Shown: positions 27,161 through 35,784 of the stretch, one piece after another
How positions within the stretch are numbered: the first letter of the stretch is position 1
Layout of the letters: each line of letters starts with the position of its first letter
Assembly (NCBI RefSeq): GCF_902498805.1
Contig: NZ_LR701584.1
Location: forward strand, 124,001-188,000
Length of the DNA: 64,000 nt
Reading direction: 5' to 3'
Origin: Imperialibacter sp. EC-SDR9
Lineage (GTDB): Bacteria; Bacteroidota; Bacteroidia; Cytophagales; Cyclobacteriaceae
Notes under the pieces: model-generated
Told to the model about the DNA's origin: nothing
Databases searched by the model: none
Seen by the model: only the letters and a program-made list of their open reading frames with translations
Position numbers and translations under genes: made by a program

Positions 27161-27955
27161 ATGTCACTTAAATCCACCCTCCCAGCAGATATCTACAATC
27201 GGATTGAAGAAATCCAGTCCATGATATTCGAAATTGCCAACGGCAATTACAACTTCCGACTTCAGCGCTCAGCCGAAAACAACGAGCTTGATGGCCTCAT
27301 TGGGGGCATCAACATGCTGGGAGAAGAAATTAAGGCATCTACAGTATCCAGAAACTACCTCCAAAACATCTACAGGGGAGTGATCGACCTGTTGATCATT
27401 TTAAAGAAAGACTTCACTATTGAGACAGTCAATCACCAGGTGTTAAGCTCTCTTGGATACACCAAAGACCAGCTTGTTGACCAGCCATTCAGCAAGCTAC
27501 TCGGCCCCAACTATCAGGACAGCCTGGATCGGATTGAGAAAGATTTGAAAGAAAATAACATCTCGGTGAATTTGGAACTTAATTTCCTCACATCGGACAA
27601 CGTGCCTGTTACACATGCCGTCTCATTTTCGCTCCTTTCAGGGAGTGATGACCTCGACACCAGCATCTTGGTCACTGCAAAGGATGTTACCGCATTTAAG
27701 GAAACTGAGGAACGGCTTAAGCGCCAAAATGAAGCGTTGAAAGAAATTGCCTGGATACAGTCGCACAAAGTGCGGGGGCCGGTTGCCTCTATCAAAGGGC
27801 TCATGATGCTGATTGATTTGGATCAAAACTCGCTTGAAGAAAACCGACAAGTTTTTAAGAACATGCAGCTAACCATCGAACAGCTTGATTCCATTATTCA
27901 TGAAATCGTCAGCAAAACGGGAAACCTCTTCGAGGAGGAGGACCCTCCGCAGTAA
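27161..27955 (+). CDS. HAMP-like/PAS protein with HisKA-like helix but no ATPase domain
   Basis: A cytoplasmic protein of 264 residues. Residues 10-60 resemble a HAMP-like two-helix segment (EIANGNYNFRLQ...LGEEIKAS). A PAS domain spans about 70-180 (LLIILKKDFTIETVNHQVL to VTAKDVTAFKETEERL). A phosphoacceptor-type helix follows with QSHKVRGPVASIKG and His 202, matching the SHNLR pattern of the kinase at 12528. The protein ends at 264 with an acidic tail, with no ATPase domain and none in other frames downstream. It could be a phosphotransfer or dimerisation partner for another kinase, or a decoy. There is no receiver gene next to it. Confidence 0.82.
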   Translation: MSLKSTLPADIYNRIEEIQSMIFEIANGNYNFRLQRSAENNELDGLIGGINMLGEEIKASTVSRNYLQNIYRGVIDLLIILKKDFTIETVNHQVLSSLGYTKDQLVDQPFSKLLGPNYQDSLDRIEKDLKENNISVNLELNFLTSDNVPVTHAVSFSLLSGSDDLDTSILVTAKDVTAFKETEERLKRQNEALKEIAWIQSHKVRGPVASIKGLMMLIDLDQNSLEENRQVFKNMQLTIEQLDSIIHEIVSKTGNLFEEEDPPQ

Positions 27956-28237
27956 CATAAGTGACTCCAAAAACTGACTAGTGCGCTGAGTTCACCTCCA
28001 AAACCTCCACATAGCCTTATTCCAAATGATTGCTTTGCTGCTGCCGAATGTATCTGCCTGGCCCACAATATTGGTCACCAATTGTCTACTGGCAGTCATT
28101 GCACATTAATACAAGCCGACTACCTTGAACTCCTCTGCCTAAATTCATACCTTGATAAAAGCTCCTGCCACCAAACCAAACAGCCGTTGAGTTGTTAAAT
28201 GCTTGAGTTTCACAGGTACTTGCAAAAACGACCTGAT

Positions 28238-28951
28238 ATGAAGGCTTTGATAGTTACATCGCTATTTTTTCTTTTTCAAGGAGAGATCGTGGGCCAGTCG
28301 AATTGGCCTTACCGTGTCCCCGCAGGTGTCAAAGTGGAAAGCATAGTACCATTCGACGAACTCTATCTGTTTCCAGCTTTCCGAAAATGCTCCATTTTCT
28401 ATGTGGATGGCAACACCTCACTGGCCATGGCCAACTACAGTCTGCTATATCAAAAAATGGTATTGATCAGTGTAAAAAAGGATACCACTTTTTTAAAAAA
28501 CGACTACCTGGTTCAAAAATATGACTTTGGAGATACGGTCATTCTCAACGACTATAAATATGGCCTTGTAGAAGTACAGAAAGACTCATTGTTCCCAAAG
28601 CTTGCCAGAAAAGACTTTGTCCATTTAATTCCAGTCGATGAGGGCACCTTTGATGGATACTCCAATTTTGTAGATCCCTCCACAACCAACATCGTACTAA
28701 GGAGAGTAGGAAACGACACCGACAGAGTGCTGGAAGACCAGTTTGCCCGGAGCAACATCATCGTGGAAAAGAAGGTAGCATTCTTCTTAATCGACCGCAA
28801 CCATAGAGTGTTCCCAGCCAGTGGAAAGTATATCTACCGGATACTGCCCCGCCACAAGAACACCATCCGTGATTTTATCAAGGCGGAGTCTATCGACTTC
28901 AAAAGTGAAGCCGGCCTCCACAAGCTATTGGATTTCTGTCGAAAACTGTAG
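28238..28951 (+). CDS. secreted protein of unknown function
   Basis: 237 residues from the ATG at 28238. I prefer this start to the ATG 39 bases upstream because it places a Sec signal (MKALIVTSLFFLFQ...VGQS) at the N-terminus. The mature part is mixed alpha/beta, with many charged residues and no motif I recognise. It ends with a helical segment (FIKAESIDFKSEAGLHKLLDF). No operon partner is apparent: the upstream PAS gene ends 282 bases earlier, and the downstream gene is convergent. The function is unknown; the protein is likely periplasmic. Confidence 0.7.
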   Translation: MKALIVTSLFFLFQGEIVGQSNWPYRVPAGVKVESIVPFDELYLFPAFRKCSIFYVDGNTSLAMANYSLLYQKMVLISVKKDTTFLKNDYLVQKYDFGDTVILNDYKYGLVEVQKDSLFPKLARKDFVHLIPVDEGTFDGYSNFVDPSTTNIVLRRVGNDTDRVLEDQFARSNIIVEKKVAFFLIDRNHRVFPASGKYIYRILPRHKNTIRDFIKAESIDFKSEAGLHKLLDFCRKL

Positions 28952-29008
28952 CGGTTTTTTCTCTCAGACTCAAAAAGAACTAGTCCTACTAAACTCAATC
29001 CGCTATCA

Positions 29009-29599
29009 CTACAACGACCACACCTTCGTACCCTTCTCGTAGGGCACGCAGCTATTGTACCTCCCTGGAATCGATTCGTACCGCAATATTCGCTCTCCCA
29101 GCTCCTCAGTATTGAAGTAGCTGGAAACCGTCATGGCCTTCACTTTCTTGAAAATAGAGTTAACCGGCTTTTTGGCCATGTCGGTGCCCCACACAGATAT
29201 TCCGTAGGACTCAGGAGTGTCATACTTACTGAGAAAAGCCACCTTTTCTTCAGCGCTGCATTTTTCAAACGCCTTGCCCTGGGTACTTTCACATTCTTTC
29301 ATGAAGGTGTCGAGGTCGGTTTTGAACTGCTCTGCGTCTGCCGGAGAAAACACTACCGAAATAAAGGCATCCATCGTCTGCGCCACCTTCATATCTTTAG
29401 CACCAGGCGTAGTAGTTTTAGGAAGAATAGCCTCGGTCAGCTCCTCCAGCGCAACCGCCTGCGATGGTGTGAATACCAAAGGCTGCCACCCTAGCTCGGG
29501 AGCACTTTCGCAACTGTTGAGAATTGACACAATGGCTGGCGCTGAAAGGGTATACCCCATGCTAAGGGCCATTCTTTTTATTACTTCTCTTCTATCCAT
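29009..29599 (-). CDS. gluconate 2-dehydrogenase subunit 3-like protein
   Basis: A protein of 196 residues. It starts MDRREVIKRMALSMG, a twin-arginine-type leader, followed by a hydrophobic stretch and a Cys (LNSCES) that could be lipidated. The region LTEAILPKTTTPGAKD is typical of the gluconate 2-dehydrogenase subunit 3 family, the small partner of GMC-type flavoproteins. It is encoded three bases after the GMC oxidoreductase gene and probably carries that enzyme across the inner membrane in a folded complex. The electron acceptor is not encoded here. Confidence 0.9.
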   Translation of the reverse strand: MDRREVIKRMALSMGYTLSAPAIVSILNSCESAPELGWQPLVFTPSQAVALEELTEAILPKTTTPGAKDMKVAQTMDAFISVVFSPADAEQFKTDLDTFMKECESTQGKAFEKCSAEEKVAFLSKYDTPESYGISVWGTDMAKKPVNSIFKKVKAMTVSSYFNTEELGERILRYESIPGRYNSCVPYEKGTKVWSL

Positions 29600-29602
29600 G
29601 GC

Positions 29603-31294
29603 TTAGAGGTTTTTCTTCTTTAGTTGTTCGGCAGCATAGTTGGCAGCCCTGGCTGTGAGAGCCATATAAGTGAGTGAGGGATTCTGACATGCCGACGAGG
29701 TCATTGCTGCACCATCTGTCACAAATACATTAGGAGCACCATGCACCTGATTCCATTTGTTCAGAACAGACGTTTTTGGATCGCTACCCATTCTAGCGGT
29801 TCCCATCTCGTGTATACCGAGCCCTATAGCTGCAGGAGAGTCATAAGTTTCTACCTTCTTATAACCGCTGGCTTCAAGCATCTCGGCAGCGGCATCAGCC
29901 ATGTCCTTCCTCATGGCCATTTCATTTTCCCTGAACTCAGCGTCGACTGTGAGGGTCGGCAAACCGTACGGATCCTTTTTATCAAAATTGAGCCACATGC
30001 GGTTGTCCCGATGAGGCAGGCATTCACCGAAGCCCACCAACGCCATTTGCCATGGCCCTGGCTCCATCAGTCCGTCCTTGAAATCAGCTCCAAAACCAGG
30101 CACACTACCTCCCCGGCCTGCTCCCGCCCTTTCGGCGCCCCCCTGGTAGCCAAAGCCTCTCACATAGTCTGTCCTTTTGGTTTCTTCATTGATATTCCTG
30201 AAGCGAGGAATGTAAATACCGTTGGGTCTGCGGCCTTCGTAGTACTTATCGGCAAACCCTTCAAAGTCTCCAATAGCGCCTACCCGATAGTGGTGATCCA
30301 TCAAGTTACGGCCCAGCTGATCAGAGTCGTTGCCCAGGCCTGTCGGGAATCGCTCACTGATCGAATTCATGAGGATAAAAGTCGACCCCATCGCCGAAGC
30401 GTTCAGGAAAACGATCTTTGCGAAGTATTCTGTTGTTGCCTTAGTTTCGGCATCAATCACCTGCACGCCACTGGCTCTGCCGGTTTTATCGTCGTAAATA
30501 ATTGAATGAACAATTGCATTGGACACCATGGTAAGGTTGCCAGTTTTTTCAGCGTCTGGCAGGGTAGACGACACGCTACTAAAGTAGCCTGCAAATGGGC
30601 AGCCACGAGAGCACCTGTTTCGGTACTGGCATGGCCCCCGGCCATTGTGCTGCTGTGTCAGATTAGTAACCCTCCCAATGGTCAGGTAGCGGTGCTTAAA
30701 GTTCTTTTCTATTTGCTCTTTTGTGTGTTGCTCCACGCAGTTGAGCTCCATCCCTGGCAAGAACTGCCCGTCGGGTAAGTGTGGCAAGCCCATGGCTTCT
30801 CCGCTGATGCCCACATACCTTTCTACATAGTCATACCAGGGAGAGAGATCTTTGTATCGAATGGGCCAATCCACTCCGATACCCTCTTTGGCATTGGCCT
30901 CAAAATCGAGGTCGCTTAACCGGTAAGTTTGCCTGCCCCAGGTAAGTGAGCGGCCGCCTGTCTGGTAGCTTCGGATCCAGTCAAAGCGCTTCACCTCATC
31001 ATAAGGGTTCTCTTTATCATTAACAAAAAAGTGCTTGGTGTCCTGACCTATCCATCCTGTGCGGCTTTGTACTGGTCTTTCCTGCTGCTCTTCATAGGTG
31101 AGTGCGCCATTATTGGGCATATCCCACGGATCAAGGTGAGCCGTTGGGTATTCACCATGCTTCACCGAGCGCCCCCTTTCGAGCACCAGCGTTTTCAATC
31201 CTTTTTCACAAAGCTCTTTGGCGGCCCAACCTCCGCTTATGCCCGACCCCACAACAATGGCATCGTATTGATGGGTGCTATTCTGATCCTGCAT
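29603..31294 (-). CDS. GMC family oxidoreductase (FAD)
   Basis: A protein of 563 residues. The FAD-binding GSGISGG is near residues 16-22, with ER at the end of strand 2. GGRSLTWGRQTYR and the Cys-rich CQYRNRCSRGCPFAGY lie in the middle. The C-terminal HEMGTARMG and NVFVTDGAAMTSSACQNPSLT segments contain the usual catalytic His/Asn region. This is the large subunit of periplasmic sugar or alcohol dehydrogenases; the exact substrate (gluconate, sorbitol or other polyol) is unknown. It has no leader of its own and likely uses the Tat signal of the subunit-3 protein encoded next. Confidence 0.92.
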   Translation of the reverse strand: MQDQNSTHQYDAIVVGSGISGGWAAKELCEKGLKTLVLERGRSVKHGEYPTAHLDPWDMPNNGALTYEEQQERPVQSRTGWIGQDTKHFFVNDKENPYDEVKRFDWIRSYQTGGRSLTWGRQTYRLSDLDFEANAKEGIGVDWPIRYKDLSPWYDYVERYVGISGEAMGLPHLPDGQFLPGMELNCVEQHTKEQIEKNFKHRYLTIGRVTNLTQQHNGRGPCQYRNRCSRGCPFAGYFSSVSSTLPDAEKTGNLTMVSNAIVHSIIYDDKTGRASGVQVIDAETKATTEYFAKIVFLNASAMGSTFILMNSISERFPTGLGNDSDQLGRNLMDHHYRVGAIGDFEGFADKYYEGRRPNGIYIPRFRNINEETKRTDYVRGFGYQGGAERAGAGRGGSVPGFGADFKDGLMEPGPWQMALVGFGECLPHRDNRMWLNFDKKDPYGLPTLTVDAEFRENEMAMRKDMADAAAEMLEASGYKKVETYDSPAAIGLGIHEMGTARMGSDPKTSVLNKWNQVHGAPNVFVTDGAAMTSSACQNPSLTYMALTARAANYAAEQLKKKNL

Positions 31295-31907
31295 GGTATC
31301 AATGTAGTTTAAGTAACAGTATTTCCTTTTCAGGAAAAGCTTTCAATATAGCCATTCCACTGTAAATAGAACAAGAAAGCACGAAACAATATCCCGAGTT
31401 TTGAACCGGTCTAAATTACCTAAGGTAAAAGCAGAAAAGCACAGACGGAGTAAATCCTCATCAGTTTCACCAGCCTTAAAGAGTAGTAGTCCTGCGTTCT
31501 AATCCTACATTTATTCTTTTTTATTAATCTTAACTATTGACTATATTAAAGGAGATTGCCGTTGCTGGCATATCAAATCGCTCTCAACGGCCTCCTTGTA
31601 TTAGAAAGGCAAACATAATTTGGACTCTTTTCTAATAAATTTTCATATTCATTAGACTTATTTCAAATGAAGTCATAATTTATTGCGAGATATTTAACAC
31701 ACACCCTGATTGATTATATAGAGTCCATTTGCGAGCAACCCAATCGGATTGATCTGCGGACGCCAGGCAGGCTTTGCTTCATGTCCTAGGGCTGAGGGGG
31801 AAACTGCGTGGTGATTCATTGCAAAGTCAATGGAAATGATTGACCCGAACAATGGCCGCTTCACAAATGTTAAAAAAAGGTATCGACTAAAATTAAGCAA
31901 AGGCTTC
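31295..31907. other. about 610-bp divergent intergenic region
   Basis: Separates the GMC gene (minus) from the ATP-grasp gene (plus). It is AT-rich around 31500-31700 and more GC-rich at 31730-31810. No protein with normal codon use, no RNA gene and no clear repeat is visible. Promoters for both operons are expected here, but I cannot place them securely. Confidence 0.45.
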
Positions 31908-33353
31908 ATGCAACACACCAACATTTTCGAGTCTTACCACATCGGCGAGGGTACTTTTGATGAAATGTACCAGGGCAAGGACGTAAGAACTGCCTATCAG
32001 GGAATTTTTAATTTTCTTAAGAGTAACAGTCCTGAAGACCTCACCATGAAAGAAGAGCTCTCCAAGCGCCTCTTCATGAGCCAGGGAATCACTTTCACGG
32101 TGTACTCCAGCGGCGAGGGCATAGAAAAAATATTTCCTTTCGACATCATCCCAAGAATCATCACGGCCGACGAGTGGGATTTTGTAGAGAGAGGTATCAG
32201 GCAGCGGCTCAAAGCACTCAACCTGTTCCTGAAAGACATCTATTCTCATCAGTTCATTCTGAAGGACGGCATAGTGCCCACCGACATTATTTATTCCTGT
32301 CCTCATTTTATTCGTGAAATGCATGGACTGAAAGTACCTCACGATATCTATGTGCATATATCAGGCATTGACATAATCCGTGGCGGCGACGGTACTTTCT
32401 ATGTGCTGGAAGACAATCTGCGCACACCGTCCGGCGTGTCGTACATGATCGAAAACAGGGAGATTACCAAGCGGATTTTTCCTGACGTGCTGCGACGCAA
32501 CTCTGTGAGGTCAGTGACACAGTATCCCACGTTGCTACACAAAAACCTCAAGTCACTCTCACCCCGGCAGGTGGCTAACCCCACAGTAGTACTGCTCACA
32601 CCCGGCATGTTCAACTCTGCCTACTTTGAGCATACGACTCTGGCCCGCCTCATGGGCATAGAGCTGGTGGAAGGGCGTGACCTTGTGGTGGAAAACCATA
32701 AGGTGTTCATGAAAACAACCTATGGCCTACAGCAGGTGGATGTTATTTATCGCAGGGTGGATGATGATTTTCTTGACCCACTTGTTTTCAACAAAGAAAG
32801 TGTGCTGGGCGTGGCGGGCATTATGTCAGCCTACAGAAAAGGCAATGTGGCCATTGTAAACGCAGTAGGCAACGGTGTGGCCGACGACAAAGCCATTTAC
32901 ACCTTTGTGCCTGACATGATCAAGTACTACCTCAACGAGGAGCCTATACTGAGCAATGTGCCTACCTACCACTGTGCAGACCCTGAGCAACTGGAGCATG
33001 TTTTCAACAACATCACCTCTATGGTGATCAAAAAGACCAATGGCTCAGGTGGCTACGATATGTTGATGGGTAATTCCGCTACAGAAAAGGAAATTGAGGA
33101 CTATAAGAAAGCGGTAATCAAAGAGCCAAGGCAGTTCATTGCACAACCTATTATCAGTCTTTCTACCACCCCCTGCTACATCAATGGCAAGCTGACACCA
33201 AGGCGTGTCGACCTGCGCCCGTTTGCATTGTTTGGCCCTGAGGGTATAGAGATAGTGCCTGGCGGACTCACCAGAGTTGCTTTGAAAGAAGGCTCCATGG
33301 TGGTGAACTCCTCACAGGGCGGTGGCAGCAAAGACACCTGGGTATTGGCTTAA
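31908..33353 (+). CDS. circularly permuted type 2 ATP-grasp protein
   Basis: 481 residues from the ATG at 31908, which has AAAGG six bases upstream and gives the usual family N-terminus (YHIGEGTFDEMYQ). An ATG 78 bases earlier is possible. Conserved blocks include LNLFLKDIYS, YVLEDNLRTPSGVSYM, VDVIYRRVDDDFLDP, VAIVNAVGNGVADDKA, and VIKKTNGSGGYDM and VDLRPFALFG. These are the circularly permuted ATP-grasp features of DUF404/DUF407 proteins. Enzymes of this kind are predicted amide-bond ligases. An alpha-E gene follows after 36 bases and a transglutaminase gene follows that, the conserved trio. Substrate and product are unknown. Confidence 0.93.
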   Translation: MQHTNIFESYHIGEGTFDEMYQGKDVRTAYQGIFNFLKSNSPEDLTMKEELSKRLFMSQGITFTVYSSGEGIEKIFPFDIIPRIITADEWDFVERGIRQRLKALNLFLKDIYSHQFILKDGIVPTDIIYSCPHFIREMHGLKVPHDIYVHISGIDIIRGGDGTFYVLEDNLRTPSGVSYMIENREITKRIFPDVLRRNSVRSVTQYPTLLHKNLKSLSPRQVANPTVVLLTPGMFNSAYFEHTTLARLMGIELVEGRDLVVENHKVFMKTTYGLQQVDVIYRRVDDDFLDPLVFNKESVLGVAGIMSAYRKGNVAIVNAVGNGVADDKAIYTFVPDMIKYYLNEEPILSNVPTYHCADPEQLEHVFNNITSMVIKKTNGSGGYDMLMGNSATEKEIEDYKKAVIKEPRQFIAQPIISLSTTPCYINGKLTPRRVDLRPFALFGPEGIEIVPGGLTRVALKEGSMVVNSSQGGGSKDTWVLA

Positions 33354-33389
33354 TTATTAAATTGGTAAAACACTTTAGAGAACAAATAT

Positions 33390-34325
33390 ATGCTTAGCAG
33401 AGTAGCAGACTCACTTTTTTGGATGGCTCGTTACATGGAGCGCTCCGACGGCATTCTCCGCATGCTGAAAGTGAATTACAATTCGTCGCAGGACAACCTC
33501 AGCGACTTTAGCTGGCAGCCGGTGCTGAAGGTGTTCACCTATCTGGAAGGGCCTGCGATTATTGAGTTGGCCAACGAAAGCAGTGAGGTGTTGCGTTACA
33601 TGATCCTTGACAAGGAAAATGGCAACTCCGTACAAAACATAGTGATCCACGCCCGGGAGAATGCCCGCTCTGTGCAGGACAATGTCACTATAGAGGTGTG
33701 GCAATGCCTCAACGACTTCTATCACCTTATCAGGGACGAACGCCACATCAACAGCCTGGCACAAGGCGATGCCATTTCGGTGATTGACGTGATGGTGAAA
33801 CAATGTCTGGTGTACTATGGCACTGTGGACATTACCATGTCGAGAGGCAGCGGTTACTGTTTCATGTCGCTGGGCAAGTTTTTGGAAAGAGCACTGCAGT
33901 CTATCGATATCCTTGATGTAAAACTTGGCAGTATGTCGGCAGAAGACACACAAGCTTACGACACGCTCTACTGGAAGTACCTGCTGATGTCGGTGTCGGG
34001 GTATAAGCTTTACCTAAAAAACTATCAATCAGGGTTTGAGGCCCGCAATGTGGTTCATCAAATTGTGTTGAACACTCATTTTCCAAGGTCTGTCATCTAC
34101 TCGCTGGATCACCTCCACCGCAACTTCGAGCAGCTCAGTGCCTACCTTGACAAAGCAAGCTTTGATGAACTCAATTTCGAAATAGGTAAACTGCGCAGTA
34201 AGGTACGCTACTCTACGCTCAACGATATTGAGGCCATGGGACTACATACCTATCTGGCAGATATTAAAAAGGACTTGTCGGACATTAGCAGCAAGCTGAA
34301 CCAGTATTGCTTTGCGTATAGCTAG
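33390..34325 (+). CDS. alpha-E domain protein (DUF403)
   Basis: A protein of 311 residues, nearly all helical. The start LSRVADSLFWMARYMERSDG is the diagnostic alpha-E N-terminus. It lies 36 bases after the ATP-grasp gene and almost always accompanies it, so the two are thought to act together, perhaps with alpha-E as a substrate-binding or scaffold domain. There is no signal peptide and no enzyme motif. A repeat-bearing spacer of about 160 bases follows before the transglutaminase. Confidence 0.93.
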   Translation: MLSRVADSLFWMARYMERSDGILRMLKVNYNSSQDNLSDFSWQPVLKVFTYLEGPAIIELANESSEVLRYMILDKENGNSVQNIVIHARENARSVQDNVTIEVWQCLNDFYHLIRDERHINSLAQGDAISVIDVMVKQCLVYYGTVDITMSRGSGYCFMSLGKFLERALQSIDILDVKLGSMSAEDTQAYDTLYWKYLLMSVSGYKLYLKNYQSGFEARNVVHQIVLNTHFPRSVIYSLDHLHRNFEQLSAYLDKASFDELNFEIGKLRSKVRYSTLNDIEAMGLHTYLADIKKDLSDISSKLNQYCFAYS

Positions 34326-34486
34326 AGGAAGTTGGAAGGTAGGAGGCGGAAGACAGGCGAAAGTCGGAGACATAAAAGTGGCTAAATCAGAAATCTCAAA
34401 TCAGCAACTTCCTATTCTTTAACATCAAATTTGTAACTTCCAATCCGAAATTGTCAAACCCTGAATTTCAAATTAGCAATTCCTTT
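34326..34486 (+). repeat. dispersed intergenic repeat, copy A
   Basis: The spacer between the alpha-E and transglutaminase genes holds GGAAGACAGGCGAAAGTCGG (from 34348), then an AT-rich tract of CTCAAATCAG/CAAATTAGCAATT type. Both units recur at 35468-35698 and 36480-36640 with changes. It has no ORF. Confidence 0.45.
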
Positions 34487-35440
34487 ATGCCCAAGTTCAA
34501 CATCCGTCACCTGACCAAATACACCTATACAACTTCAGCCACCAACAGTGCCAATGAGATCATGTTATATCCCATCCAGGACGATCATCAGGAGGTTCTT
34601 CAGCATCATGTGATTATTACCGGCAACCCGGACGTATATGTGCACAAGGACTATTATGGCAACAACGTGGGCTCTTTTGCATTTGCTGACCCTCACCTAC
34701 AGCTTCTGATCGACTCCATTCTGGAGGTTGAAACAAAGAAAGCACCGGAGGTTGCCGACGAAAGCCCAGCCGATGAGCAATGGAAGCACCTTTACAACAT
34801 ATCGAATCATGTGCCTTACATCGACTTTCTCAGGCAGGAAAACTTTCAGGCGATCCCTGAAGTGATGGCAATGATTGAGTCAGTCAAGAAACAAAACGCC
34901 ACTCCACTACAAGCCGCACTTAACCTTAGCGAATATGTGTTTAGCAATTTCAGTTATATCAAAGGTGTAACCACTGTAGAAACCACCCTCGATGAAATCT
35001 GGAAACTGAAGTCTGGCGTTTGTCAGGATTTTGCCCACATGTTGCTTGTGATGCTGCGTCAGCTCTTTATTCCGGCCCGCTACGTGAGTGGCTATGTGTG
35101 CCCCAATAAAAATGGCATGCGGGGCGAGGGCGCTACCCATGCCTGGGTGGAAGCCTACATACCAGACCACGGCTGGGTGGGCATAGACCCTACCAACAAC
35201 TGCCTGGTCAATGACCTGCATGTGCGCCTGGCCATAGGCCGCAGCTTTGTGGATTGCTCACCAGTGAAAGGCACCTACAAAGGCGCAGCCGACCATACCC
35301 TTGAAGTGGCAGTGTCAGTTGAATACGAAGGAGGGCCAAAAGTCAACCAAGACCTGGCCCTGGAAGAAATCGCTAAAGCCACCGCTACACCCGACGTCAA
35401 TTCTTTCCAGCGCTACCAACAGATACAGCAGCAGCAGTAG
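34487..35440 (+). CDS. transglutaminase-like cysteine protease superfamily protein
   Basis: 317 residues from the ATG at 34487; a TTG 36 bases upstream would extend it into repeat DNA, so I reject that. The N-terminal beta domain (FNIRHLTKYTYTTSATNSAN) is the usual one in these trio proteins. The catalytic triad is C179 in SGVCQDFAH, H218 in ATHAWVEAYIP and D234 in GIDPTNN. There is no signal peptide. It is the third member of the ATP-grasp/alpha-E/transglutaminase set and could trim, transfer or crosslink peptides made by the ligase; this is inference from family and context. Confidence 0.93.
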   Translation: MPKFNIRHLTKYTYTTSATNSANEIMLYPIQDDHQEVLQHHVIITGNPDVYVHKDYYGNNVGSFAFADPHLQLLIDSILEVETKKAPEVADESPADEQWKHLYNISNHVPYIDFLRQENFQAIPEVMAMIESVKKQNATPLQAALNLSEYVFSNFSYIKGVTTVETTLDEIWKLKSGVCQDFAHMLLVMLRQLFIPARYVSGYVCPNKNGMRGEGATHAWVEAYIPDHGWVGIDPTNNCLVNDLHVRLAIGRSFVDCSPVKGTYKGAADHTLEVAVSVEYEGGPKVNQDLALEEIAKATATPDVNSFQRYQQIQQQQ

Positions 35441-35784
35441 CCCTCTTACGCCAGATGCTAAGAAGATGGGAAGACGGGAGACCGGAGCTGACCATCCCTA
35501 AATATGGTTGACCAATTTGACTAACTTATATCTATCGGACAAGCTACGTGCGATAGTGTTGGCTTGATGCATAGGGCTTTACCCAATGCACAGGTATTGC
35601 GCCATTTCAGGGGTTGGGTAGCTGCGAGCCCTGAAAGGACGCAATTCGAGGAGGATGGCGGTGAAGCCCCATCTTAAAAGAAAGACAGGAGACCGCAGCA
35701 GACATCCGCACTCCAACCCCCTCATCCTTTCGCTCATTTTTCATAAATTACAAGAGTAACAAGGTAATCCTATCCAATACGCTT
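35441..35784. repeat. composite intergenic repeat and palindromes, copy B
   Basis: This 344-base region has no gene. GGGAAGACGGGAGACCGGAG at 35468 and GAAAGACAGGAGACCGCAG at 35680 belong to the same family as copies A and C. GTGCGATAGTGTTGGCTT (35548-35565) recurs in copy C. A hairpin TGCATAGGG/CCCAATGCA lies at 35568-35590, and a 17-base imperfect inverted repeat (35596-35612 with 35629-35645) encloses a 16-base loop. The whole looks like a mobile or REP-like intergenic element. Confidence 0.5.

Noticed and set aside
29741-30505. 254-codon plus-strand ORF
   Set aside because: Opposite the GMC oxidoreductase; shadow.
31694-31924. 76-codon minus-strand ORF before the ATP-grasp gene
   Set aside because: Overlaps the start of a secure gene and has no motif or neighbour support.
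34451-34486. TTG start of the transglutaminase gene
   Set aside because: The extension is translated repeat DNA; the ATG at 34487 gives the usual family N-terminus.
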